A stretch of 62,992 nucleotides of DNA from JAUXFK01 sp034189035. Its GTDB lineage: Bacteria; Desulfobacterota; UBA8473. This document shows positions 44,909 through 54,364 of the stretch, piece after piece. Every line of letters begins with the position of its first letter. Within the stretch, counting starts at the first letter, position 1. A program made the position numbers and the translations under genes. Location: contig JAXHVA010000013.1 of the NCBI GenBank assembly GCA_034189035.1, positions 1 through 62,992 of the forward strand. The letters are read 5' to 3'. The notes under the pieces were generated by a model that was not told the origin of the DNA, did no database searches, and saw only the letters and a program-made list of their open reading frames with translations.

Positions 44909-47322
44909 GACTTCTTGATCGAATTTTTAATGACAAAAACATATATGGACTTGTTCTTTTTATTCTCAGTTCCTATCAGAAAATCCTTGTCTTTTCTTTT
45001 CTCACTACATTAATAAGCATTATATTTGTTTTACGAATAGACGTCTTATCTAACCTCATTGATCTTTTGCCTGATGATACGAAGAGTATAAAGAATCTTG
45101 AGGCAGTCATTGAGAAAACTGGAGGATTTGGAAACCTGATGGTTATGATTGAGTCTTCAGACTTAAGCCGATCGATAGATTATGCTGATCGACTATCAGA
45201 AAAGATAGAAAGGCTGCAGTGGGTTTCTTTTGTTCAGTATAAAAGGGATGTAGAAGTATTCAAAAAAAACAGAATACTCTATATACAACTTAAAGATTTA
45301 AAGGCGATTAAGTCCCGTATAGATTATCGGATAGCTTACGAGAAGGTCTATCGAAACCCACTCTTATTCGGCTTAATTCGTAAACCTCCCCCAAAACTAG
45401 ACTTTTCAGATATAGAGGCCAGATATAAGAACAGTGAAGACGCACTGGAATATTTCCAGAGCAAGGATGGTCAGATTCTTATTCTGGTTGTCTATCCAAA
45501 TGGAGTTACCAGCAACATCTCCTTTGCAAGGAGGATCTATAATGAAATTGTTGCGCTTGTATCGAAAGATGAGCTTCAACAGGCACACCTTGACATGAAG
45601 GTTAGTGTAGGAGGAACCTTCAAGAACCGTATTGATGAATTTGACACAGTAATCCAGGATGTAAAAACGAGTGGATTCTGGGCAGGGTTGGGCATCTTTC
45701 TTCTTATCACCCTCTATTTTAGAAATATCTTATCCTTCTTTTTTATCTGTTTTCCTTTAGCTATAGGGATTGTATTTACATTTGCCCTTATTTACCTTAT
45801 AATTGGAAACTTAAATTTGATCACTGTATTTCTTTTTGTTGTACTATTTGGTCTTGGAATCGATTTCGGCATACATATGTTGAGCAGGTATTTTGAAGAG
45901 CGAAGAGCTGGGACCGATCTGATAAGTTCATTGACAGTGGTCCTATCAAAAACAGGACGAGCTTCTCTTACTGCAGCATTGACAACAACGGTAGCTTTTT
46001 ACTCTCTTACTGTTACTGATTTTAAAGGATTCAGTGAATTTGGATTTATTGCAGGCACAGGAATACTCTTTTCTTTAATCTCGTTCTTTACGATCTTTCC
46101 TTCATTGCTTATCTTTTCTGAAAAAATAGGTATCCTTCATTCATTTGGAAAACCAAATCGTATTCCCATAGGTATCTCATCCCGTTTTACATTCATAATA
46201 CTCCTTGTGGGTGGAATGATAACAATAGGAGCAATTGTACTTTTACCGAAAGCCCAGTTTGAATACGATCTTAGGAAACTCCGTTCTGAAATGAAGGAGA
46301 GTCGCGAATTTAAAAATAAAATGCATAAAGTATTTACAGATCCACAGGATGCAGCAATTGTTTTGGTAAATAATATAGATGAAGCCAAGGAAGTACAAGA
46401 TGCTGTTTCAAAGAGGATATCTGATAACCAGTCTTCTATCGTAAAAGGTGTGAGGTCTCTCAATTGTTTAATTCCAGCTGAGCAAGAGCAGAAGCTTGCT
46501 ATTATTGATAAACTTAAGAATACTCTTCATTCGGATTTTATCAAGTATATTCCTAAAGAAGCAATGGAAAAAGTTGAAGAATTGCGCAGATATGTAGATG
46601 TGTCAGCAATAACTATCAATGATATTCCGGAATCTCTTCAAAGACCATTTAGGGGTCTGCCCGGAACATTCGGTCAGCTCGTTTATATTTTTCAGAGCAG
46701 ATCGTTACTCGACCTTAGAAATGCTCTAGAGTTTTCGAAAGAGATAAGAGAGATCGTAACTGCAAATAAGACTTACTATGCAGCGAGTGAACCATTGGTC
46801 TTTGCCGATATGCTATCGATATTGAAACGTGATTCTAAGATCGCTTTTTTCGTAACATTCTTTATGATTTCCCTCTTTTTATTATTTGACCTTAGGAGTA
46901 TCAAATCAACATGTATCACACTCTCCCCTCTCATTTTAGGTATAATTTGGCTGATTGCAATAATGGTCTGTTTTGATATACGGTTTAACCTCTTTAATAT
47001 GTTGGTTTTCCCCGTCATTATTGGTTTGGGGATAGATAATAGCGTTCATATGTTTCATCGTTATCATGAGAATAGTAAGAGTCACCTTTCATTGGCTCTC
47101 AGGGAGACCAAAGGTGCCCTTGCTATTACTACAGGTACTTCAATGATTGGTTTTGGAGGAATGTTAAGTGCAGAACATCCGGGTCTGCATTCAATAGGCC
47201 TTTTGGCTGTAATCGGTCTTGGAATGTGTCTTATTGCCTCACTTACGGTTTTACCCGCTATTTTGGCATATTTAACAAGAAGAGACAGTACTCATCTCAA
47301 TGTTATGGAAAAGGGCTTTTGA
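44905..47322 (+). CDS. RND-superfamily exporter (MmpL/HpnN-like)
   Basis: A protein of 805 residues with two halves, each with one helix, a large periplasmic domain and a five-helix bundle including an SSD-like FGLGIDFGIHMLSRYFEERR in the first half and GLGIDNSVHMFHRYHE in the second. The Asp in the GIDF/GIDN motif is typical of RND lipid exporters such as MmpL and the hopanoid-associated HpnN. GTG start with AAGGA six bases upstream. It probably exports a lipid or glycolipid made by the genes that follow. Confidence 0.82.
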   Translation: MRLLDRIFNDKNIYGLVLFILSSYQKILVFSFLTTLISIIFVLRIDVLSNLIDLLPDDTKSIKNLEAVIEKTGGFGNLMVMIESSDLSRSIDYADRLSEKIERLQWVSFVQYKRDVEVFKKNRILYIQLKDLKAIKSRIDYRIAYEKVYRNPLLFGLIRKPPPKLDFSDIEARYKNSEDALEYFQSKDGQILILVVYPNGVTSNISFARRIYNEIVALVSKDELQQAHLDMKVSVGGTFKNRIDEFDTVIQDVKTSGFWAGLGIFLLITLYFRNILSFFFICFPLAIGIVFTFALIYLIIGNLNLITVFLFVVLFGLGIDFGIHMLSRYFEERRAGTDLISSLTVVLSKTGRASLTAALTTTVAFYSLTVTDFKGFSEFGFIAGTGILFSLISFFTIFPSLLIFSEKIGILHSFGKPNRIPIGISSRFTFIILLVGGMITIGAIVLLPKAQFEYDLRKLRSEMKESREFKNKMHKVFTDPQDAAIVLVNNIDEAKEVQDAVSKRISDNQSSIVKGVRSLNCLIPAEQEQKLAIIDKLKNTLHSDFIKYIPKEAMEKVEELRRYVDVSAITINDIPESLQRPFRGLPGTFGQLVYIFQSRSLLDLRNALEFSKEIREIVTANKTYYAASEPLVFADMLSILKRDSKIAFFVTFFMISLFLLFDLRSIKSTCITLSPLILGIIWLIAIMVCFDIRFNLFNMLVFPVIIGLGIDNSVHMFHRYHENSKSHLSLALRETKGALAITTGTSMIGFGGMLSAEHPGLHSIGLLAVIGLGMCLIASLTVLPAILAYLTRRDSTHLNVMEKGF

Positions 47323-47323
47323 C

Positions 47324-48361
47324 ATGTTTGGGAATATATTTATGGAATCAAAAAGAGGATCGAATGGTTTTTTTTCAAATAATGGCTATCTTTCTGTTCT
47401 AAAGAGATATCCGAAATTTATACGCAATACAATCCTTGGAAAACCCCGCATTATCTATTTGGAAGTTACAAAACGCTGCAATGCACAGTGTGATTTTTGT
47501 GATTACTGGAAGTCTCCTAAACAAAAAGAACTGAAAGATTATAGACCTATTGTAGAATATTTTAATCCATTTGCAGTGGTTTTAACTGGAGGAGAACCGC
47601 TCTTACGGTCTGATATTGCTCATATTATAAAAGAGACAAAGAGCAGCAGCACGGAATTTGTTGCTTTAATTACCAACGGATCTCTTTTAACCCCTCAGAA
47701 AGCATACGAATTCTATAGGAACGGTCTCGACAGCATCTCTATCTCTTTGAATTATCCCAATATGGCCCATGATGAGCAGCGAAAAATTCCAGGTCTATAT
47801 CAACATATCGTTGACATATTACCAGAGATAAAGAAGATAGGATTTAAACGATTGGGGATTAACACTGTAATTATGGATACAAATCTGGATCAGATTATAG
47901 ACCTTGCTAAAAGGTCAATTGAATGGGGTGTTGGTATAACTTTTAGTTGCTATTCATCGAAAAAGAACGGAAATAAAAGGCATGTTATTGAAAAAAATCA
48001 TTTGATCTATCTTAAGGAAGTTGTAGAGAGTATTTTACAGATGAAGCAAAACGGCACACGTGTTTTTAATTCTGACTGGTACCTTAAACGGATTATTGAT
48101 TTTAATAGAAATGGTTTTATTCCAAACTGTCAGGCAGGCAAATTGACTGTTCATATAACACCAGATGGTTATGTAAGGCCCTGTCCTGATTTGCCGGTTG
48201 CAAGTTATTTTTCTGATTATAACAGTAAGCATATTAAGTGCGTTTCTTGTAAAATCTGTTGGTACGCCTGTCGTGGCGAAGTTGAATCTCCATTGACATT
48301 GGGAAGGATATTAGAATTGGTAAGATTTCAAAAGGAGAATAATAGGAGAGCAATTCTGTAA
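47324..48361 (+). CDS. Radical SAM protein with C-terminal cysteine cluster
   Basis: About 345 residues; I choose ATG 47324, eight bases after AAAAGGG. The radical SAM signature is CNAQCDFC (CxxxCxxC), followed by VVLTGGEPLL. A C-terminal set of cysteines (CQAG...RPCPDLP...CVSCKICWYACRG) suggests an extra SPASM-like iron-sulfur site. Relatives modify peptides or lipids; HpnH, a hopanoid enzyme, is one example but lacks this C-terminus as far as I recall. It lies directly behind the RND gene (TGA and ATG almost overlapping). Substrate unknown. Confidence 0.85.
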   Translation: MFGNIFMESKRGSNGFFSNNGYLSVLKRYPKFIRNTILGKPRIIYLEVTKRCNAQCDFCDYWKSPKQKELKDYRPIVEYFNPFAVVLTGGEPLLRSDIAHIIKETKSSSTEFVALITNGSLLTPQKAYEFYRNGLDSISISLNYPNMAHDEQRKIPGLYQHIVDILPEIKKIGFKRLGINTVIMDTNLDQIIDLAKRSIEWGVGITFSCYSSKKNGNKRHVIEKNHLIYLKEVVESILQMKQNGTRVFNSDWYLKRIIDFNRNGFIPNCQAGKLTVHITPDGYVRPCPDLPVASYFSDYNSKHIKCVSCKICWYACRGEVESPLTLGRILELVRFQKENNRRAIL

Positions 48362-48436
48362 TCAAATATCTATCGAAGAACTTTAAAGAGAAGTATCTCT
48401 TATTTGAATTATCAATTGCGAGTTTTTTAAAAGGGA

Positions 48437-49408
48437 GTGAGTCTTTTTAAGAACAGATTGCGTATTTTTTTGCGTATAGCTGCAATTATTGCTGTCGTAA
48501 CCCTTGGGGTTGTATTTAGAAATCAAATTATTGTAGCAATAGAACAATTGGCCTTAGTTGGATGGCCAGTTCTGTTTATTTTCCCGTTATTTGGAATCTG
48601 GAATTTTGCTGCTGCGTGCGGTTGGTATGGATTGGTAGAGGCAACGCCGCGCAACTCTGTTCCCTCAAGGACACGGCTTTTTGTTATAAGACTTGAAGCA
48701 CAGGCGATTAATATCATTGCCCCGCTATTGAGTATAGGCGGTGAGGTTCTTAAAACCTCCTTGATTGCTGAAAAACGGGGGCAGATTACAAGCGCTCCTT
48801 CAGTAATCCTCGATACAATCTCTTCGACGATCGCGGGATTGGTCTTTTCTTTATTGGGCACAATTTATTATTTTACGTATATTCAGGATGAACCCAGGTT
48901 TTTAATCCTGATATTGTCTTCATTTCTTGCAGTATTAATGCTTTTTTATTGGCCGCTCTGGTTGAGGCTTTTGAGAAATATAAGGATTTTTCCAAAGGAT
49001 TTTATTGTAAGACGAGTCCTCGACCTTTTAGAAGGTTCATCTTTTCACTTCTATAAACCATTTCGGAGGGCAATCCTATGGCATCTCGTAGAGCGGATAC
49101 TGATGTCCGTAGAAATACTCATCCTATCGTGGAGCCTGGGGTATACTATCGGTGTCACTGAAGCGCTCTTTGCCGGTGCAATAATGAGTGCTTTTTCCCT
49201 CCTTCTCTTTTTTATACCGGCTCAGATCGGCGCAGCCGAAGGAGGACTTGCATTGGCATTTTCCATATTGGATCTTCCTGCGAACTTGGGCCTCACCGTA
49301 GCACTTGCAAGAAGGACAAGGCAAATGATTACAACTTCTGTTGGGCTTGCATTGCTCGCATTTAAAGAAAGACTGGGATTTACAAAGCCTATGTCATTTG
49401 TAAAATAG
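48437..49408 (+). CDS. Flippase-like membrane protein (UPF0104/AglD-HpnL type)
   Basis: A polytopic protein of 323 residues with about eight helices. The pattern RLEAQAINIIAPLLSIGGEVLKTSLI and a later PAQIGAAEGGLA loop match the transmembrane part of lysylphosphatidylglycerol synthases and the UPF0104/HpnL family, without the catalytic domain. Members are thought to flip lipids or carry lipid-linked intermediates. The GTG start sits directly on its AAGGGAG site, so a later start (for instance TTG 48458) is possible. It is in the RND-radical SAM-GT4 set. Confidence 0.78.
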   Translation: MSLFKNRLRIFLRIAAIIAVVTLGVVFRNQIIVAIEQLALVGWPVLFIFPLFGIWNFAAACGWYGLVEATPRNSVPSRTRLFVIRLEAQAINIIAPLLSIGGEVLKTSLIAEKRGQITSAPSVILDTISSTIAGLVFSLLGTIYYFTYIQDEPRFLILILSSFLAVLMLFYWPLWLRLLRNIRIFPKDFIVRRVLDLLEGSSFHFYKPFRRAILWHLVERILMSVEILILSWSLGYTIGVTEALFAGAIMSAFSLLLFFIPAQIGAAEGGLALAFSILDLPANLGLTVALARRTRQMITTSVGLALLAFKERLGFTKPMSFVK

Positions 49409-49510
49409 TCATTTATGGATCGATATTAGGCTGATAATAGAAACGGAATAACAGCTTGCGAATAGCTTTCTATTTCATAGAGCTAGAAACAGATAAGAGG
49501 GTTTCTGTTT

Positions 49511-50785
49511 ATGAATTTGTTAGACCATTATCGAGACGAGCGCATTAAAGACAAAAGGGCTCGAATTGTATTTCTTCAACCTGGCGAACCTTTTGGCGGT
49601 GCAGAACGACAAGGGGTGATCAGTATCAAAAGGCTTCCGGAATTTGGTGTTGATGTCGTATCTTTAATAGGGCCTGGTTTGTATTTTGAACAGGCGCTTA
49701 GAGATATGGGGGTAGATGATTATATTTGTTGTCCAACACTTATTAGGGAAGGGAAATACCCCCTTTCTCCTTATGAAAAGATAAGGCGGGCCGGTCACTT
49801 TGCCAAATCATGGTGGAGTTCGGTTCGATTTGTGACAAGAACGGCTAAGCAATTCGATGCGGATTTAATCTATGCAAGTCGTTCATTTTCATGGACAGTT
49901 GCCGGAATCGTAGCCCATAGGCTGGGGATCAAGTCTATCTGGCGAGCTGGAAGCAGACCCACAGACTCTTTTCAGAAAAAAGGGTTGGATTATTTTGGAC
50001 GATACAGGCCTCCTGATGCGCTTATCTGTAATTGTGATTCTGTCCTTCAATCGCTTTCAAAACACTTGAGAGTGCCTTCCTTTATCGTATCCAATGGGGT
50101 AGATACCAGCCGTTTCGACCCAAAAAAAGTAGAGCCTACAATCAGAAAGAACATGGGAATATCGCCGGGCACTCCTGTTTTAGGTATTGCTGCTCGACCT
50201 GCACCTGAAAAGGGAGTTTATTTTCTTGCCGATCTTATTCATGTCTTAAAGGCGAAAATGCCGGGATTACGGGTTCTCTTTGCAGGGGATTGCGGGTGGA
50301 GGGAACATGTTGAACAGTATTTCTTTAAGAGTAATTTAAAACCTTCTGTTACATTCCTTGGTCATATTCAAGAGATTGAAACATTTTATAAGAGTTGCGA
50401 TGTTATCGTGCTGGCCTCTCCAGAGAAATCTATCGAAGGTGCTCCAAATGCAATACTCGAAGCCATGGCCATGGAACGTCCTGTTGTGGTAACAGATGTA
50501 GGAGGAATTTCCGAACTGGTTCAACATGGATTACATGGGTTTCTCGTTCCCCCTGATAATGGGATGGAATTGTTTGTTGATTATATTGAAGAGCTGATTT
50601 CTGATCAGACGCTTTGCATGCGGATGGGTAAAGCGGGCAGGTCAACGATAGTAAGTTCGTTTTGTGATCGATCCGTTGTCGAACGGTTGGCAAAAATTAT
50701 TAAACATGTTACATTCAATGGAGAATCTCATATGACCGAATACAAGGGCGATTGTGTTGAAGGATTTGAAAAGAGAGGATTCTAA
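49511..50785 (+). CDS. GT4-family glycosyltransferase
   Basis: A GT-B-fold protein of 424 residues. N-terminal acceptor domain with FGGAERQGV; C-terminal nucleotide-sugar domain with IAARPAPEKGVYFLADLI and the EX7E-type motif EGAPNAILEAMAMERPVVVTD (split in two here by the reader). GT4 enzymes add sugars to lipids or glycans with retention. As the last gene of the exporter set it may glycosylate the lipid moved by the RND protein. Donor and acceptor cannot be read from sequence. Confidence 0.85.
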   Translation: MNLLDHYRDERIKDKRARIVFLQPGEPFGGAERQGVISIKRLPEFGVDVVSLIGPGLYFEQALRDMGVDDYICCPTLIREGKYPLSPYEKIRRAGHFAKSWWSSVRFVTRTAKQFDADLIYASRSFSWTVAGIVAHRLGIKSIWRAGSRPTDSFQKKGLDYFGRYRPPDALICNCDSVLQSLSKHLRVPSFIVSNGVDTSRFDPKKVEPTIRKNMGISPGTPVLGIAARPAPEKGVYFLADLIHVLKAKMPGLRVLFAGDCGWREHVEQYFFKSNLKPSVTFLGHIQEIETFYKSCDVIVLASPEKSIEGAPNAILEAMAMERPVVVTDVGGISELVQHGLHGFLVPPDNGMELFVDYIEELISDQTLCMRMGKAGRSTIVSSFCDRSVVERLAKIIKHVTFNGESHMTEYKGDCVEGFEKRGF

Positions 50786-50790
50786 TCGGT

Positions 50791-51522
50791 CTATGGGCGA
50801 GAACTCGCCAGTTTTATCGCGTCTTCCAACCTCAATGAGTTTGTATAGAGGGCCTTTCCAATAATAACCCCTGTTACACCAAACTCTTCGATCTTTAAGA
50901 GTTCTTCAATATCTTTAATCGTGCTCACTCCGCCTGAGGCAATAACCGGAGTATGAACGGATTGAGCGAGCTTCTTTGTGCTCTCAATATTCGGACCCGT
51001 CTGCATCCCGTCACGTTTAATATCAGTAAAGATAAGCGCTATAACACCAAAGGTCTCTAGCTCTTTTGCAGCCTCCTCTGATCTCTTTTTGGTAACCTCG
51101 GTCCAACCCCGTATTGCGACAAGACCGTCTTTTGAATCTATGCCTGCCAGGATCCTGCCAGGATATCTTTCACATGCCTTTTGCACTAAATCGGGTGATT
51201 CAAGGGCCACTGTTCCCAATATTACCCTGTTCACACCAAGAGAAAGATACTGATCCATTGTGGACAAGTCCCGTATTCCTCCGCCGAGTTGAATCGGAAT
51301 ATGTATAGATTTCATGATTTTCTCGATAATTTCTTTGTTTTTAGGTTTTCCTGCAATAGATCCATCCAGATCAACGATATGAATTAGATTTGCCCCTCTT
51401 TTCTCCCACATTCGAGCTGCATCTACAGGATCCTCCGAAAATATAGTGGCTTTATCCATGTCACCTTGCAAGAGGCGAACACATTTTCCTTCTTTTAAGT
51501 CAATAGCTGGTATAATTTCCAT
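50791..51522 (-). CDS. hisA: Phosphoribosylformimino-5-aminoimidazole carboxamide ribotide isomerase
   Basis: A TIM-barrel protein of 243 residues with both phosphate-binding half-barrel repeats: IPAIDLKEGKCVRL with the catalytic Asp8, LGGGIRDL, and FTDIKRDGMQTGPN with SGGVS. It catalyses the Amadori rearrangement of ProFAR to PRFAR in histidine synthesis. It lies 36 bases downstream of hisB in a leftward pair, convergent with the glycosyltransferase gene. Confidence 0.95.
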   Translation of the reverse strand: MEIIPAIDLKEGKCVRLLQGDMDKATIFSEDPVDAARMWEKRGANLIHIVDLDGSIAGKPKNKEIIEKIMKSIHIPIQLGGGIRDLSTMDQYLSLGVNRVILGTVALESPDLVQKACERYPGRILAGIDSKDGLVAIRGWTEVTKKRSEEAAKELETFGVIALIFTDIKRDGMQTGPNIESTKKLAQSVHTPVIASGGVSTIKDIEELLKIEEFGVTGVIIGKALYTNSLRLEDAIKLASSRP

Positions 51523-51558
51523 TGTATAAATGATATTTTATTGGGTTAATATGTCCTT

Positions 51559-52146
51559 TTAAAGCATTCCTTTCGTCGATAGAACCCCTTTAATCCTTCC
51601 ATCAATAGCCGTAGCTTTGTTTAAGGCCCTTCCAAAGGCCTTGAATATCGCCTCGATGATATGATGGGCGTTTTTCCCATACGAAACATTTATATGCAAG
51701 GTGATACCCGCACTGCTGCTGAATGCTCTGAAGAATTCCCATATCAATTCGATATCGAATTCACCTATCTTCCCTTTTTTAACTCTTGTATTGTACACCA
51801 GAAAGGGCCTGTCCGATATATCCATTACAATCGAGGCCATAGCTTCAACCATAGGCACTGATGCATCTCCGTATCGCGCAATCTGATCCTTTTCTCCCAA
51901 TGCTTTTTTAAAGCCCTCGCCCAAACAGATCCCTATATCCTCTACAGTATGGTGAAGATCGACCTCTGTATCCCCCGTAGCCTTTATCTTGAGATCAAAA
52001 AAACCGTGCTTGGTCATCAAAGACAACATGTGATCGAGAAAAGGAATAGAGGTGTCCATGTTGTATTGGCCCAAACCGTCGATATTGAGTTCCAATGTAA
52101 TATCCGTCTCTGAAGTTTTCCTTTCAATCCTTGCTTTTCTTTCCAT
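51559..52146 (-). CDS. hisB: Imidazoleglycerol-phosphate dehydratase
   Basis: A protein of 195 residues, the single-domain form without the histidinol phosphatase found in enterics. Manganese ligands: FLDHMLSL, DLHHTVEDIG, and a second repeat SYGKNAHHIIEAIFKA. It dehydrates IGP to imidazoleacetol phosphate. First gene of the hisB-hisA pair, with a good promoter at 52264-52236. Confidence 0.95.
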   Translation of the reverse strand: MERKARIERKTSETDITLELNIDGLGQYNMDTSIPFLDHMLSLMTKHGFFDLKIKATGDTEVDLHHTVEDIGICLGEGFKKALGEKDQIARYGDASVPMVEAMASIVMDISDRPFLVYNTRVKKGKIGEFDIELIWEFFRAFSSSAGITLHINVSYGKNAHHIIEAIFKAFGRALNKATAIDGRIKGVLSTKGML

Positions 52147-52235
52147 TATTTGCCCCTATTCGATATGCATTTTTTTGATGGCTCTTGTAAGATAGCTTTG
52201 CAAAATAAACATAGATTACAGGGTATCGTGAATGG

Positions 52236-52264
52236 ACAATAGCAACGCATTTCATTTATGTCAA
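52236..52264 (-). promoter_or_regulatory. Sigma-70 promoter of hisB-hisA
   Basis: On the minus strand TTGACA (52264-52259) and TATTGT (52241-52236) are 17 bases apart, giving a start near 52229 and a leader of about 80 nt. No His-rich leader peptide is seen. Confidence 0.65.
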
Positions 52265-52487
52265 GGAATTTGTTATAATTTGATTGTCTTTTCTGAGACC
52301 GATTTTTTGCTGAATGAAGCCACTCTCTTCAAAAGCTAAATTGTTACAACCATTTTTTTTTATTAGGATGAAGGATTTAAGTCTAAGAAAGACGAGGATA
52401 ATTCTATTTTGGGGAATAAAATGGTCTTGATTTTTTTAACAGTTCATTTAAAATATACGATTTAAAAATACCCAGAGAGGATACGAA
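52265..52487. other. Divergent gap between hisB and the MoxR operon
   Basis: AT-rich spacer that must contain the promoter of the rightward MoxR/Bat operon. TTGATT near 52427 with an AT-rich -10-like region is the only weak candidate. The ribosome site GAGAGG precedes ATG 52488. Confidence 0.35.
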
Positions 52488-53468
52488 ATGGATATGCAGA
52501 GATTGAATGAAGATGTGAATAAAAAGAGCATGATCATTAAACAGCTTAAGGCCGAGTTAGAGAAGGTTATTGTAGGGCAAAAGGAATTGATTGACAATCT
52601 TTTGATAGGTCTTCTATGTGACGGGCATCTGTTGTTGGAAGGTTTGCCGGGGCTTGCGAAAACCACAGCGATCAGAACATTGGCAGCCACAATCAATACC
52701 AGTTTCCAGCGAATTCAGTTTACCCCTGATCTTCTCCCTGCAGATATCTTGGGAACCCAGATATTCAGGCCGGATACAGGGCGGTTTGAGACTCGAAAAG
52801 GGCCGATATTTCACAATATTATTCTTGCGGATGAGATCAACAGAGCCCCTGCCAAGGTTCAAAGCGCACTCCTTGAGGCAATGCAGGAATATCAGGTTAC
52901 TATAGGCCTGGAGACGTTTCGTCTGGATCGACCTTTTATGGTTCTCGCAACCCAAAATCCGATTGAGCAAGAAGGGACATATCCCTTGCCCGAGGCACAG
53001 ACAGACCGCTTTATGCTGAAGCTGAAGATCGGGTATCCCTCTGATGTAGAAGAAAAGGAAATAATGAAAAGGGTGTATTGTGGAGTGACAGAAACCCATT
53101 GTTCAGCCATGGACCTATCTGCTGTAAGTGACGCCAAAGAAGTGGTTGACTCGATACACATGGAGGAAAAGATCACGGACTATATAATAAAGATTGTTCA
53201 GGCAACAAGAGACACCAAAAGAGCCAGAATCGACATCTCAAATCTGATTCGCTATGGCGCTTCCCCACGAGCTTCGATTTATCTTGGGAAGACTGCCAGA
53301 GCCAATGCATTCATAAGCGGCAGGGCATATGTAACACCCCAGGATGTAAAACAGATGGCCCCGTCTGTTCTCAGGCATAGAATAATTTTAAGCTATGAGG
53401 CAGAGGCAGAAGGAATGACAACAGATGAGATAATCAATAGTATTCTTGAGCGGATTGAAGTCCCATAG
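52488..53468 (+). CDS. MoxR-family AAA+ ATPase
   Basis: A protein of 326 residues: Walker A as GLPGLAKTT, Walker B as ILADEINRAP, the sensor-like LATQNPIEQEGTYPLPEAQ, and Arg finger region. MoxR proteins act as chaperones with VWA partners, which are encoded downstream. First gene of a seven-gene run (MoxR, DUF58, membrane protein, two VWA proteins, BatD, TPR protein) matching the Bacteroides aerotolerance (Bat) layout. Confidence 0.93.
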   Translation: MDMQRLNEDVNKKSMIIKQLKAELEKVIVGQKELIDNLLIGLLCDGHLLLEGLPGLAKTTAIRTLAATINTSFQRIQFTPDLLPADILGTQIFRPDTGRFETRKGPIFHNIILADEINRAPAKVQSALLEAMQEYQVTIGLETFRLDRPFMVLATQNPIEQEGTYPLPEAQTDRFMLKLKIGYPSDVEEKEIMKRVYCGVTETHCSAMDLSAVSDAKEVVDSIHMEEKITDYIIKIVQATRDTKRARIDISNLIRYGASPRASIYLGKTARANAFISGRAYVTPQDVKQMAPSVLRHRIILSYEAEAEGMTTDEIINSILERIEVP

Positions 53469-53476
53469 AGGTAGGT

Positions 53477-54364
53477 ATGCTTCCAAAAGAACTGTATACA
53501 AAGATTCAGAGGCTCCATTTTCGAACGAAATACCTGGCCAATGACATCTTTACGGGTCAGTACGTAAGTGCATTCAAGGGACGGGGTATGGAATTTTCCG
53601 AAGTACGTGAATATCAGCCGGGCGATGATGTTCGAGATATTGATTGGAATGTATCTGCCAGGTTCGGCCGTCCCTTTGTAAAGATATTCCATGAAGAGCG
53701 AGAACTCACAGTGATATTGCTTCTGGACCTATCTGCATCGAATAGATTTGGGACAAGGAAGCGGTTTAAACGGGAGGTTATCGCAGAGGTTGCGGGCCTT
53801 CTTTCTTTTTTAGCGATACGGACCAATGATAAGGTGGGGGCAATCCTTTTCAGCAAAGAGGTCCATAAGTTTATTCCCCCTCAAAAAGGGGCGGGACACG
53901 TATGGCGTTTGATAAAAGAGATATTTTCTTTTACCCCTCCCTCAAAGAACACAGATATCGGTTCTGCCTTCGACTATCTGAACAGGGTGGTAAAACGCCG
54001 TGCCATTGTTTTTTTACTCTCGGATTTTATGATCAGAGACCCTGAGAGGCACCTGACGCGTTCATTGATGCTTACTTCCAAAAAACACGACCTTACAGCT
54101 TTAAAGGTGAGGGATCCAGCAGAAAAATCACTCCCAAAGGCGGGTTACGTTCGTATGAAAGACCCAGAGAGCGGGGTTGTTGCTCTGGTAAACACCAATG
54201 ATGAGATTGTAAGAAAGAGATGGGAGGCTATAATAGAGGAAGCTGACAAAGCTCTTTTAAAGCTATTGAATAAGTCACAGGTGCCTCTGGTTGAGTTTAG
54301 TACGGATGGTTCGGTTGTTGAGCCCTTGACCGCTTTCTTTCATCAAAGGGGGATGTACGCTTGA
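53477..54364 (+). CDS. DUF58 protein
   Basis: A protein of 295 residues with the DUF58 signature GRGMEFSEVREYQPGDDVRDIDW and a VWA-like fold (LLLDLSASNRFGT, DxSxS). DUF58 proteins travel with MoxR ATPases and may be their binding partners at the membrane. No membrane helices. Starts 8 bases after moxR and overlaps the next gene by 4. Confidence 0.9.
   Translation: MLPKELYTKIQRLHFRTKYLANDIFTGQYVSAFKGRGMEFSEVREYQPGDDVRDIDWNVSARFGRPFVKIFHEERELTVILLLDLSASNRFGTRKRFKREVIAEVAGLLSFLAIRTNDKVGAILFSKEVHKFIPPQKGAGHVWRLIKEIFSFTPPSKNTDIGSAFDYLNRVVKRRAIVFLLSDFMIRDPERHLTRSLMLTSKKHDLTALKVRDPAEKSLPKAGYVRMKDPESGVVALVNTNDEIVRKRWEAIIEEADKALLKLLNKSQVPLVEFSTDGSVVEPLTAFFHQRGMYA

Noticed and set aside
44905..49408. 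Calling the RND, radical SAM and flippase-like genes hpnN, hpnH and hpnL
   Set aside because: No cyclase or other hopanoid gene is present, and the radical SAM protein has an extra C-terminal cysteine cluster, so the specific names are not supported.
52614..53099. 161-codon minus-strand frame
   Set aside because: Antisense shadow of the MoxR ATPase gene; no independent start signals.
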